Below, piece by piece: positions 25,880 through 34,179 of a DNA stretch of 47,821 nucleotides. Within the stretch, counting starts at the first letter, position 1, and every line of letters starts with the position of its first letter. The translations under genes were made by a program, and so were the position numbers. The notes below the pieces were generated by a model, which did no database searches, was not told the DNA's origin, and saw only the letters and a program-made list of their open reading frames with translations. Origin of the DNA: Candidatus Eisenbacteria bacterium. GTDB lineage: Bacteria; Orphanbacterota; Orphanbacteria; Orphanbacterales; Orphanbacteraceae. Where the stretch lies: positions 90,519-138,339 of the forward strand of contig JAFGGD010000031.1 of NCBI GenBank assembly GCA_016930695.1, read 5' to 3'.

Positions 25880-26893
25880 ATGATCCTTTATTTACATAGC
25901 AATGTCTCCCGGGCCGACCGGGAAGATCTACTCGGGCTTCTGGCGCGCCGGGGGGCGCGGGTGGTCGAGGCCACCGACCCGCCGGGACGCGTTCTCGCGT
26001 TGGTCGGAGAGGAGGGGGCGTCCGATCCGGCGGAGTGGGAGCGGCATCCGGCGGTGGAGCGCGTCCTTCTCCCGGCAACGCCCTATCATCTCGTCCACCG
26101 GGACTTTCACCCGGAACGGCCGGGGGTGCGCGCGGGAGAGCTCCTTTTCGGCGGCGAGAAGGTGCCGGTGATCGCCGGGCCCTGCTCGGTGGAGGTGGAG
26201 ATCGACCTGGTCGCCCTGGCGCGCTTTCTCCGGGATGCGGGCGCGTCGGCGCTCCGGGGGGGCGCGTACAAGATGCGCACGTCTCCCTACACCTTTCAAG
26301 GGCTCGGGGAGGAGGGGCTCGCCCGGCTCGCCGAGGCGCGCCAAGCGACCGGCCTCCCGGTGGTGACGGAGGTGGCCGACCCGCGGGACTTGGACCGGGT
26401 ATGCCGCATCGCCGACGTGGTGCAGGTGGGGGCCCGCAGCGCCCAAAATATTTCGCTTCTCAAGGAGGTGGGGCGGGCCGGAAAGCCGGTGCTCCTCAAG
26501 CGCGGAATGATGAGCACCCTCGGGGAGTACCTGCTGGCGGCGGAACATGTCGTCGCCGCCGGGAACGACCGGGTGATTCTCTGCGAGCGGGGGATCCGGA
26601 CCTTCGAGGGGGCGACGCGGAACACCCTCGACCTCTCGGCGGTGCCGGTGCTCCAGCGGGAGAGCTGGCTGCCGGTGATCGTCGATCCTTCCCACGGCAC
26701 CGGGCATCGGCGATGGGTGGCGCCCATGGCGCTCGCGGCGGTCGCCGCCGGCGCGGACGGCCTGATGATCGAGGTGCACCCCGACCCGGACGCCGCGCTT
26801 TCCGACGGAGACCAGTCGCTCCTCCCGGAGACCTTTCATGAGCTGATGGATCGTCTGCGGCGGGTGGCGTCGGCGGTCGGCCGCGAGATGTAG
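25880..26893 (+). CDS. aroF: DAHP synthase (type I-beta, with N-terminal regulatory domain)
   Basis: This 337-residue enzyme condenses phosphoenolpyruvate and erythrose 4-phosphate in the first step of aromatic amino acid synthesis. Residues 1-70 form a ferredoxin-like domain (MILYLHSNVSRADREDLLGL), which in related enzymes mediates feedback inhibition by Tyr or Phe. The barrel has VIAGPCSVE, LRGGAYKMRTSPYTFQGLG, DVVQVGARSAQN, LLKRGMMSTLGEYLLAAEH, CERGIRTFE and DPSHGTGHR with metal-binding Cys, His, Glu and Asp residues. It lies directly before aroA, forming a shikimate-pathway pair. Confidence 0.96.
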   Translation: MILYLHSNVSRADREDLLGLLARRGARVVEATDPPGRVLALVGEEGASDPAEWERHPAVERVLLPATPYHLVHRDFHPERPGVRAGELLFGGEKVPVIAGPCSVEVEIDLVALARFLRDAGASALRGGAYKMRTSPYTFQGLGEEGLARLAEARQATGLPVVTEVADPRDLDRVCRIADVVQVGARSAQNISLLKEVGRAGKPVLLKRGMMSTLGEYLLAAEHVVAAGNDRVILCERGIRTFEGATRNTLDLSAVPVLQRESWLPVIVDPSHGTGHRRWVAPMALAAVAAGADGLMIEVHPDPDAALSDGDQSLLPETFHELMDRLRRVASAVGREM

Positions 26894-26896
26894 GCG

Positions 26897-28237
26897 TTGG
26901 AGGCGCGTGGGAGATACCGGATCCTTCCGGGCGCGTCCCCCTCCGGTACGTTCCGTCCTCCGGGCGACAAGTCGATCACCCATCGGGGCCTTTTGCTCGG
27001 CGCGATGGCGGAGGGAACCACCCTTCTGCTCGGAGCGAACCGGGGAGAGGACTGCCGGGCTCTGGAGGGTGCGCTCTCGGCCCTCGGCGTGGCGATCACC
27101 GAAGAGGGGGAGGCGCTCCGGATCGAGGGGAGTGGCGGCCGCCTCCGGCCGCCCGGCGGGACGCTCCACTTGGGGAACGCCGGCACGGGTCTCCGTCTTC
27201 TGGCGGGGTTGCTCGCCTCGCAACGGTTCGATGCCCGCCTTGATGGGGATGATTCCCTCCGCCGCCGGCCCATGGGCCGGATCGTCGAGCCGCTTCGGCG
27301 AATGGGGGCTCTTGTCGAGGGGCGCGAGGGAGGGCGGTTTCCGCCCCTCTTTATCCGGGGCGGCCCCCTGCGGGGGATCGATTGGCGGACGGAAGTCGCG
27401 TCGGCGCAGGTCAAGTCGTCGATCCTCCTCGCCGGGCTCCGCGCCGAGGGGTGGACGAGCGTCACCGAACCCGCCCTCTCCCGGGATCACACCGAGAGGA
27501 TGATCCCCTACATGGGGGGGAAACTCCTGCGCGAAGGGCTCACCGTACGGGTCGAGGGAGGAACGTCCCTCCGTGGGAGGAGGATTCGGGTGGGTGGGGA
27601 TCCTTCCGCCGCCGCGTTTCCCCTGGCGATGGCGCTCCTCTCGCCGGAAGGGCGGGTGACGGCGGAGGGGATCCTGGCGAACGGGACGCGCACCGCCTTT
27701 TTGGACGTGCTGGAGAGGATGGGTGCCCGGATCCTCCGGGAGCCGGAGGAAGGGGGAGCGGAGGAAGGGGCGGAAGAGAGCATCCGCGTGACCGCCGAGG
27801 GGGGAGGGGCGCTTCGGGGGACCGTGATCGGCGGGGACGAAATCCCCCGCCTGATCGACGAGATCCCCCTTCTCGCGGTGGTGGGCGCGCGCTCCTCGGG
27901 GGTCTTTACGGTCCGGGACGCGCGGGAACTCCGGCGGAAGGAGAGCGACCGGATCGCGGCGACGGTCCGCCTGCTCCGCGCCTTCGGTGCGGAGGCGGAA
28001 GAGCGACCGGACGGATTCACGGTGCGGGGGGAATTGTCGCTCCGGGGGACGCGCGTCGAGAGCGGCGGTGACCACCGGATCGCCATGGCCGCCGTCGCGG
28101 CGGGGCTCGCCGCGGCGGGAGAGACGATCGTGGAGGGGAGCGCTTGCGCGGGTGTTTCCTTCCCCGGGTTCATGGAAACGCTCGCCGCCCTCGGACTCGG
28201 CGGATCGATCACGGAGGAGGAGCGATGCGAGGGGTGA
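26897..28237 (+). CDS. aroA: 3-phosphoshikimate 1-carboxyvinyltransferase (EPSP synthase)
   Basis: This 446-residue enzyme joins PEP to shikimate 3-phosphate. Motifs are PPGDKSITHRGLLLGAMAEG at the N-terminus, LGNAGTGLRLLAG at about 94, RPMGRIVEPLRRMGA, SAQVKSSILLAGL and RRKESDRIAATVRLLRAFG near the C-terminus. The PEP-site loop is GNAGTG, a variant also found among class II enzymes. It starts with TTG three bases after the aroF stop; the ribosome-binding site is weak (TAGG), which suggests coupling to aroF. Its 3' end overlaps cmk by 13 bases. Confidence 0.95.
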   Translation: MEARGRYRILPGASPSGTFRPPGDKSITHRGLLLGAMAEGTTLLLGANRGEDCRALEGALSALGVAITEEGEALRIEGSGGRLRPPGGTLHLGNAGTGLRLLAGLLASQRFDARLDGDDSLRRRPMGRIVEPLRRMGALVEGREGGRFPPLFIRGGPLRGIDWRTEVASAQVKSSILLAGLRAEGWTSVTEPALSRDHTERMIPYMGGKLLREGLTVRVEGGTSLRGRRIRVGGDPSAAAFPLAMALLSPEGRVTAEGILANGTRTAFLDVLERMGARILREPEEGGAEEGAEESIRVTAEGGGALRGTVIGGDEIPRLIDEIPLLAVVGARSSGVFTVRDARELRRKESDRIAATVRLLRAFGAEAEERPDGFTVRGELSLRGTRVESGGDHRIAMAAVAAGLAAAGETIVEGSACAGVSFPGFMETLAALGLGGSITEEERCEG

Positions 28238-28899
28238 TCGCCATCGACGGACCGGCCGGGGCCGGAAAGAGCAGCACCGCCCGGAAGGTGGCGGCGGCGC
28301 TCGGCTATCGCTATCTGGACACCGGGGCGCTCTACAGGGCGCTGGCGCTCTCGGTGATTCGCGCCGGCGCGGCGGAAGAGGGGCCGGAGAGGATGACGGC
28401 GATCGCGCGCGGCGCACGCGTGCGGGCCGAGTGGCGCGGCGCCGACGAAATGGGGGTCTTTCTGGACGGCGAGGAGGTGACGCGGGCGATCCGCGACCCG
28501 GAGGTGACCCGCCTCGTCTCCCCCCTCTCGGCGATACCGGAAGTCCGTGAGCTGCTGATCGTCTTGCAGAGAGAGGCCGCGGCCGCCGGCGGTCTCGTGG
28601 CGGAGGGGCGGGACATCGGGACCGTGGTCTTCCCGGACGCCCCTCTCAAGATCTTCCTCGTCGCCGATGCGCGGGAGAGGGCGCGCCGCCGCCGTCTGGA
28701 GCTGGAGGCGGCGGGGATCCGCAAGGACGAGAAGGAGATCCTACGGGAGATCGAGGAGAGGGACCGGCGGGACTCCGGGAGGGCGACGGCCCCTCTCCGG
28801 CGGGCGCCGGACGCGGTGGTGGTCGATACCACCGGGCTCTCCCTGGAGGGGCAGGTCGAACGCATCGTCGCGCTCGCGCGGGAGGCGGGTCTGTCGTGA
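28225..28899 (+). CDS. cmk: Cytidylate kinase
   Basis: This 224-residue nucleoside monophosphate kinase phosphorylates CMP and dCMP. The P-loop is IAIDGPAGAGKSS at residues 4-16, the NMP-binding region YLDTGALYRALAL lies at about 34-46, and VAEGRDIGTVVFPDAPLKIF and the lid region follow. ATG 28225 with GGAGGAGG is preferred to an earlier GTG-type frame start inside aroA. It is joined to plsC by a GTGA overlap. The order aroA-cmk-plsC-rpsA is well conserved in bacteria. Confidence 0.95.
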   Translation: MRGVIAIDGPAGAGKSSTARKVAAALGYRYLDTGALYRALALSVIRAGAAEEGPERMTAIARGARVRAEWRGADEMGVFLDGEEVTRAIRDPEVTRLVSPLSAIPEVRELLIVLQREAAAAGGLVAEGRDIGTVVFPDAPLKIFLVADARERARRRRLELEAAGIRKDEKEILREIEERDRRDSGRATAPLRRAPDAVVVDTTGLSLEGQVERIVALAREAGLS

Positions 28900-29510
28900 A
28901 GATGCGGTTCCATTACGCATTCGCCTATCAGGTGCTCCGCTTCCCCCTCCGTCTCCTCTGGGGTTTTCGCGTGGAGGGGGCGGAGAAGCTCCCGCGCGAG
29001 GGGGGAGTGCTGGTCGCGTCCAACCACATCTCCTATGCCGATCCGGTGGTGGTCGGCTCGGGCGTTCCCCGGGAGCTGCACTATTTCGCGAAGGTGGAAC
29101 TCTTCCGGAACCGGTGGTTCGGGAGGATGATCCGGTCGTACAACGCGGTGCCGGTCCGCCGCGGGGGAGTGGAGCGGGAGACCATCGCCCGCGTGGTCGC
29201 CATCCTCCGCGGCGGAGGAGCGCTTCTCTTCTTTCCCGAGGGAACCCGCTCCAAGGACGGGCGCGTCGGGGAGGCCCGCCCCGGTATCGGGATGATCGCA
29301 CTCTCCGCGGGGGTCCCCATCGTGCCCGTCTACGTCCGGGGGACCCGCGGCATGGGCCGCACCCTCTTCCGCCGGGGCCGTTTGGCGCTTTTCTACGGCG
29401 AGCCGGTCGATCCGGAGAAGGTGGAGGGGGAGAACCGGAAGGACCGATACCTCCGGATCGGGGATCGGGTGATCGCCGAAATCCGGCGGTTGGAGGCGAA
29501 TTATGGGTAG
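28896..29510 (+). CDS. plsC: 1-acyl-sn-glycerol-3-phosphate acyltransferase
   Basis: This 204-residue PlsC-family enzyme makes phosphatidic acid at the inner membrane. The acyltransferase motif NHISYAD has the catalytic His and Asp with four residues between them. RRGGVERE (block II), FPEGTRS (block III) and VPIVPVYVRG (block IV) follow in order. The N-terminal FAYQVLRFPLRLLWGF is a short membrane-associating helix. The GTG at 28896 overlaps the cmk stop; an ATG six bases later is possible. Confidence 0.92.
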   Translation: MKMRFHYAFAYQVLRFPLRLLWGFRVEGAEKLPREGGVLVASNHISYADPVVVGSGVPRELHYFAKVELFRNRWFGRMIRSYNAVPVRRGGVERETIARVVAILRGGGALLFFPEGTRSKDGRVGEARPGIGMIALSAGVPIVPVYVRGTRGMGRTLFRRGRLALFYGEPVDPEKVEGENRKDRYLRIGDRVIAEIRRLEANYG

Positions 29511-29592
29511 CCAGAGCCCCGCCGATCGCTTATGATGTTTATTCGCCCTCAGTGAGGGTGCATTTCCGGTACGAAGGAGGATGGAAAAGAGC

Positions 29593-31479
29593 ATGGAGGA
29601 CAGGCACGAGGAACGGGCGAACAGGGACCACGGTTACGATCGCGGCCGCGGCCGGGATCGTTACGACGATGACGACGCCCTGGACGCCGATAACGCAGCG
29701 CTGGACGGGAGCGATCTCGAACCGGCGCCCGCACGCATTCGCTTCGTCAACGTGGACGAGGACGACGACGAGGGAGATCGCGAATCCCTCGACGCGATGC
29801 TCCAGATCTACGAAGACTCGATGAAGGAGATTCGGGAGGGGCAGATCGTTCGCGGCACCGTCCTTCGCGTAGGCGAGAGTGAAGTGCTGGTCGACGTGGG
29901 CTTTAAGTCGGAAGGCGTGATCTCGTTGTCGGAGTTTCCCGAGCCGATCAACATCAAGGTCGGTGACGAGATCGATGTCTATCTGGAAAAGCTGGAAAAC
30001 CAGGACGGCCTGGTGGTCCTTTCCAAGCAGCGGGCCGATTTCCTGAAGGTGTGGAGCCGGATCAAGGAGGCCTACGACGACAACAACGTCGTCGAGGGGC
30101 GTTTGGTCCGCCGCATCAAGGGGGGTGTCGTGGTGGACCTCTTCGGGGTGGAAGCGTTCCTCCCCGGATCGCAGGTCGCCCTCCGTCAGGTCCCCAACCT
30201 GGACGACCTGATCGGGCATGTGTACCCCTTCAAGATCATCAAGCTGAACAAGCGCCGCCGGAACATCGTCGTTTCCCGGCGCGTCGTTTTAGAAGAAGAG
30301 CGGAACCAGAAGAAAGAGAAGCTGATCAAGGAGCTGGAAAAGGGCCAGATCCGGGAAGGCGTGGTGAAGAACATCACCGACTTCGGCGCCTTCGTCGACC
30401 TGGGCGGCATCGACGGGCTCCTTCACATTACCGATATGTCCTGGGGTCGGATCGGGCACCCCTCGGAGGTGGTCGGCATCGGCGACACCATCCAGGTGAA
30501 AGTGCTCGAGTTCGATCGGGAGAAGGAGCGGATTTCGCTCGGCCTCAAGCAGCTGACCCCCTATCCATGGGAAGACGTGGAAAACCGTTACCCGGTCAAT
30601 ACCCGGGTGGACGGCCGGGTCGTGTCGATCACCGACTACGGCGCCTTCGTGGAGTTGGAGAAGGGGATCGAGGGACTCATTCACGTTTCGGAGATGTCGT
30701 GGACCCGTCACATCCGTCACCCTTCGAAGATCCTCAACGTCGGGGATACGGTGGAAGCGGTGGTGCTCAAGGTGGACCGGGAGGCGGAGAAGATCAGTCT
30801 CGGTCTCAAGCAAACGGAGCCCGATCCGTGGCTCACCATCGAGCAACGCTATCCGGTCGGATCGAAGTTGAGCGGGAAAGTCCGCAACCTCACAAACTTC
30901 GGCGCCTTCGTCGAAGTGGAGGAGGGGATCGACGGGCTGGTGCACATCTCCGACATGTCGTGGACCAAGAGGATCAAGCACGCCAACGAGATCGTCAAGA
31001 AGGGCGAAGACGTGGAAGTGATGGTCCTGAACATCGACAAGGAGAACCGGCGGATCTCGCTCGGTCTCAAGCAGGTGCAGGACGATCCGTGGGAGCACAT
31101 GGCGGTCCGTCTCCCCGAGGGCTCGACCATCGACGCGCCGATCACCAAGGTGCTGGACAAAGGCGTCGTGGTGGACGTGGGGAACGACGTGGAGGGCTTC
31201 GTGCCCCTCTCCCAGATCACCGACAACCTGACGCGGGACAAGGACGCGCTGCAGCCCGACGAGATTCTCCAGCTGCGGGTGGTCCGGCTCGATCTGGCCA
31301 ACCGGCGAATCGTGCTCTCCGTCAAGGCGTATCTGGAGCAGGAGGAGCGGGACGAACTGGCCGGATACCACAGGAGGCAGCACCAGAGCGCGAAGACGAC
31401 CATCGCCGATCTGGTGGACCTCTCCGAGGCGGCCAACGCCGCCCCGACGGATCAGGAGGAGGAGGGGGATTCGGCTTGA
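29593..31479 (+). CDS. rpsA: 30S ribosomal protein S1, six S1 repeats with acidic N-terminal extension
   Basis: About 628 residues with six consecutive S1/OB repeats starting roughly at 82, 165, 250, 338, 424 and 512. Typical segments are GVVKNITDFGAFVDLGGIDG, GLIHVSEMSW and ISLGLKQ. S1 unfolds mRNA on the small subunit. Before repeat 1 lies about 75 residues rich in Asp, Glu, Arg and Gly (GYDRGRGRDRYDDDDALDAD), longer than usual. Start choice is awkward: AAGGAGG ends at 29580, immediately against ATG 29581, while ATG 29593 is 12 bases away. I favour 29593. A small palindrome CCCTCA-G-TGAGGG (29546-29558) lies in the 70-base leader and could belong to S1 autoregulation. Confidence 0.95.
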   Translation: MEDRHEERANRDHGYDRGRGRDRYDDDDALDADNAALDGSDLEPAPARIRFVNVDEDDDEGDRESLDAMLQIYEDSMKEIREGQIVRGTVLRVGESEVLVDVGFKSEGVISLSEFPEPINIKVGDEIDVYLEKLENQDGLVVLSKQRADFLKVWSRIKEAYDDNNVVEGRLVRRIKGGVVVDLFGVEAFLPGSQVALRQVPNLDDLIGHVYPFKIIKLNKRRRNIVVSRRVVLEEERNQKKEKLIKELEKGQIREGVVKNITDFGAFVDLGGIDGLLHITDMSWGRIGHPSEVVGIGDTIQVKVLEFDREKERISLGLKQLTPYPWEDVENRYPVNTRVDGRVVSITDYGAFVELEKGIEGLIHVSEMSWTRHIRHPSKILNVGDTVEAVVLKVDREAEKISLGLKQTEPDPWLTIEQRYPVGSKLSGKVRNLTNFGAFVEVEEGIDGLVHISDMSWTKRIKHANEIVKKGEDVEVMVLNIDKENRRISLGLKQVQDDPWEHMAVRLPEGSTIDAPITKVLDKGVVVDVGNDVEGFVPLSQITDNLTRDKDALQPDEILQLRVVRLDLANRRIVLSVKAYLEQEERDELAGYHRRQHQSAKTTIADLVDLSEAANAAPTDQEEEGDSA

Positions 31480-31538
31480 CAGAGCCGGTCCTTCTTCAAA
31501 TAATCATGCGGGGGTTATAGCGTAATTGCAAATATCGT

Positions 31539-31616
31539 GGGCGATTAGCTCAGCTTGGTTAGAGTGCTTGCTTGACATGCAAGAGGTCACTGGTTCAAGT
31601 CCAGTATCGCCCACCA
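31539..31616 (+). tRNA. tRNA-Val (anticodon GAC), CCA encoded
   Basis: The acceptor arms GGGCGAT (31539-31545) and ATCGCCC (31606-31612) pair perfectly, followed by discriminator A and encoded CCA (31614-31616). The D arm contains AGCTCAGCTTGGTTAGAG. The anticodon stem is CTTGC/GCAAG with loop TTGACAT, and the T arm is CTGG-TTCAAGT-CCAG. The anticodon GAC decodes GUC/GUU valine codons. It stands between rpsA and thrS. Confidence 0.97.
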
Positions 31617-31641
31617 CGCTTTCGATCTCGATGGGGAGGAG

Positions 31642-31679
31642 GGGTCTCGCGACGGGCGGACCCTTTCCCTTCCCGTTTT
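31642..31679 (+). terminator. Hairpin plus T-rich run in the tRNA-Val/thrS spacer
   Basis: GGGTC-t-CGC (31642-31650), loop GACGG and GCG-GACCC (31656-31663) are followed by TTTCCCTTCCCGTTTT. It may end the tRNA transcript or act as an attenuator in the thrS leader. Confidence 0.45.
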
Positions 31680-31734
31680 GGTATTCCGGAAACGGCGTCC
31701 CCGCGGGCGCTCGCGGTCCGGGGAGGGTGTTGTT

Positions 31735-33531
31735 TTGCCGGAACGGATGAACGAAGAGGCCTATGAGGTCTACCGGCATTCCGCGTCCCATCTGATGGCT
31801 TCGGCGATCGCCGAGCTCTATCCGGGCGTGAAGTTCGCCATCGGACCGCCCACCCGGGAGGGTGAGAAGTACGGAGGCGTCGGCTTTTACTACGACCTGG
31901 ACATGGATTCCGCGCTGACGCCCGAGGACTTCCCCCGGATCGAGAAGAAGATGCGCGGGCTCTCGGGGAGGGACCTTCCCTTCCTGCGCGAGGAGATCGG
32001 CCGCGAGGAGGCGATCGCCCTTTTCGAGAAGGCGGATCAGCCGTACAAGGTCGAGATGCTCCGGGAACTGCCGGAAGGGGAGACGATCACCCTCTATCGC
32101 CACGGCGATTTCATCGACCTCTGCCGGGGCCCCCACCTCTCGTCGACCGGCGAGATCCGCGCCTTCCGCCTGCTTGCGGTGGCGGGCGCCTATTGGCGGG
32201 GGGACGAAAAGAACAAGATGCTCCAGCGCATCTACGGCGTCGCCTTCCCGGACGACGCCTCCCTGGAGGCGTATCTGAAGCGTCTCGAGGAGGCGGAGAA
32301 GAGGGATCACCGCAAGCTCGGCCGGGAGCTGGATCTTTTCTCCAGCGACGAAACCTACGGGCCGGGATTGATCTTTTGGCATCCCCGGGGCGCGCGGATC
32401 CGCAACGAGATCGAGCGCTATTGGTACGACGAGCACTTCCGGAACGGATACGACGTGCTCTACACGCCCCACCTGGCGAAGCAGCATCTGTGGGAAATCT
32501 CGGGGCACATGGATTTCTACGCGGACCGGATGTACTCGCCCATGGATATCGACGGGATCAACTACATCGTGAAGCCGATGAACTGTCCCTTCCATATCCA
32601 TGTGTACAAGAGCCGTCTCCGGAGTTACCGGGACCTCCCCCTCCGCTGGGCGGAGCTGGGGACCGTCTATCGTTACGAGCAGTCCGGCGAGCTGCACGGC
32701 CTGAAGAGGGTGCGGGGATTCACGCAGGACGACGCCCATCTTTTCTGCACGCCCGAAACGCTGAACGACGAGATCGACCGCGTCTTCCGCTTCTCGATCC
32801 ATATTCTCAACGATTTGGGTTTCGAGGCGTTCGATGTCTACCTTTCCACACGGCCGGAGAAGTCGGTGGGGAGCGACGACGATTGGGAGAAAGCCACGGC
32901 GGCGCTCCGAAGCGCTCTGGACGATTCGGGAATCCCCTATCAGGTGGATCCGGGCGAAGGGGTGTTTTACGGGCCGAAGATCGACATCAAGATTCGGGAC
33001 AGCCTGGGGCGGTCCTGGCAGTGCTCCACCATCCAGGTCGATTTCAACCTGCCGGAGCGTTTCGATTTGGAGTATCGCGGCGCCGACGGAGGCGCGCACC
33101 GGCCCATCGTGATCCACCGCGCGCTCTTGGGAAGTTTCGAGCGTTTCTTCGCCTGTCTGGTGGAACACTACGCGGGCGCGTTCCCCGTCTGGCTCGCGCC
33201 GGAGCAGGCGCGGGTGCTCCCGGTGTCCGAAAAGCTGGACGCCTACGCGCGGGAGGTGGAGGATCGTCTCGTCGGTGAGGGTCTGCGCGCGACGCGCGAC
33301 GCCTCCAATGAGACGTTGGGGAATCGGATTCGCAAGGGACGGGAGGAACGGATCCCGTACCTGTTGATCGTGGGCGAGAGGGAGGCGGAAGCCCGGACCG
33401 TATCGGCGCGTGACCGTGCCGGCGGACAAACCGTGCTCCCGATCGAGGAATTCGTTCAAAGGATCAGGGGCGAGATCGAACGCCGGGAAACCGGTCTCGC
33501 GCCAGGGGAGGAGAGCCAATCAAACCAGTAA
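31735..33531 (+). CDS. thrS: Threonyl-tRNA synthetase lacking the TGS domain
   Basis: About 598 residues charging tRNA-Thr. The N2 editing domain comes first (HSASHLMASAIAELYPG, DLCRGPHL). The class II core follows: motif 1 region ARIRNEIERYWYDEH, zinc site MNCPFHIHVYKS, motif 2 RYEQSGELHGLKRVRGFTQD and motif 3 HRALLGSFERF. The anticodon-binding domain begins near FPVWLAPEQ. Most bacterial ThrRS carry a TGS domain of about 60 residues before the editing domain. Here the tRNA and leader directly upstream leave no space for it. Start choice: TTG 31735 has GGGGAGG at suitable spacing, whereas ATG 31747 has none. The last 13 bases overlap infC. Confidence 0.95.
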   Translation: MPERMNEEAYEVYRHSASHLMASAIAELYPGVKFAIGPPTREGEKYGGVGFYYDLDMDSALTPEDFPRIEKKMRGLSGRDLPFLREEIGREEAIALFEKADQPYKVEMLRELPEGETITLYRHGDFIDLCRGPHLSSTGEIRAFRLLAVAGAYWRGDEKNKMLQRIYGVAFPDDASLEAYLKRLEEAEKRDHRKLGRELDLFSSDETYGPGLIFWHPRGARIRNEIERYWYDEHFRNGYDVLYTPHLAKQHLWEISGHMDFYADRMYSPMDIDGINYIVKPMNCPFHIHVYKSRLRSYRDLPLRWAELGTVYRYEQSGELHGLKRVRGFTQDDAHLFCTPETLNDEIDRVFRFSIHILNDLGFEAFDVYLSTRPEKSVGSDDDWEKATAALRSALDDSGIPYQVDPGEGVFYGPKIDIKIRDSLGRSWQCSTIQVDFNLPERFDLEYRGADGGAHRPIVIHRALLGSFERFFACLVEHYAGAFPVWLAPEQARVLPVSEKLDAYAREVEDRLVGEGLRATRDASNETLGNRIRKGREERIPYLLIVGEREAEARTVSARDRAGGQTVLPIEEFVQRIRGEIERRETGLAPGEESQSNQ

Positions 33532-34118
33532 ACGTGCGGGTGAATCGGAGGATCCGCGTGCCCCAGGTGCGGGTGGTCGGTGATGACGGCGAGCAGATCG
33601 GCATTCTGCCGACGGAAGAAGCGCTCGCCATGGCGGAGGAGAAAGGTCTCGACCTCGTGGAGGTGGCCGCCAACGCCCGTCCCCCCGTCTGTCGGATCAT
33701 GGACTACGGGAAGTACAAATACCAAGCGTCCAAGCGGGCCCAGAAAGCGAAGAAGAAGCAGCACGTCACCCATCTGAAAGAGGTCAAGCTCCGGCCCAAG
33801 ATCGAGGAGCATGACTACCAGTTCAAGCTGCGTAACGCCCTCCGCTTCCTCGACGGTCGGGACAAGGTTAAGGTGACGATCCAGTTCCGGGGTCGGGAGA
33901 TGGCCCACACCGATATCGGCTGGCGGCTGATGGACCGTTTCGTGAAGGACGTGGGCGAAGGGGCCGTCGTCGAGTTGGCCGCCAAGATGGAGGGGCGGAC
34001 CCTCTCACTCGTGCTCGCCCCGAAGGCGAAGCCGAAACCGACTCCCCAAGCGGGACCGGGAGAGCCGGAGGAGGCAAAGGAGCCGGCACGGCTCCACGAG
34101 CCGGCGGAAGAGCGTTAA
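33519..34118 (+). CDS. infC: Translation initiation factor IF-3, apparent ATC start
   Basis: The 199-residue IF-3 has the N-domain VNRRIRVPQVRVVGDDGEQI, the linker KYKYQASKRAQKAKKKQ and the C-domain VKLRPKIEEHDYQFKLRNAL. It prevents premature subunit joining and checks the initiator tRNA-start codon pair. The first GTG (33534) follows the thrS stop, but the family N-terminus and the strong GGGGAGGAG (33506-33514) point upstream. ATC at 33519 stands four to five bases after that site and opens [start]-KPVNVRVNRRIR in frame. infC genes of many bacteria use AUU, and Myxococcus xanthus uses AUC, for IF-3 autoregulation. A Lys/Pro/Glu-rich tail of about 30 residues follows the C-domain. Confidence 0.93.
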   Translation: MKPVNVRVNRRIRVPQVRVVGDDGEQIGILPTEEALAMAEEKGLDLVEVAANARPPVCRIMDYGKYKYQASKRAQKAKKKQHVTHLKEVKLRPKIEEHDYQFKLRNALRFLDGRDKVKVTIQFRGREMAHTDIGWRLMDRFVKDVGEGAVVELAAKMEGRTLSLVLAPKAKPKPTPQAGPGEPEEAKEPARLHEPAEER

Positions 34119-34128
34119 GAACAAGAAC

Positions 34129-34149
34129 GCCCGGGTCGTTCGCCCGGGC
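34129..34149 (+). other. Hairpin between infC and rplT
   Basis: GCCCGGG (34129-34135), loop TCGTTCG and CCCGGGC (34143-34149) pair perfectly. No T-run follows. It occupies most of the 61-base gap where rpmI would normally sit, and it could be part of an L20-binding leader. Confidence 0.45.
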
Positions 34150-34179
34150 TCACGATAGGGGAACCCGAGGAGAAGAACC

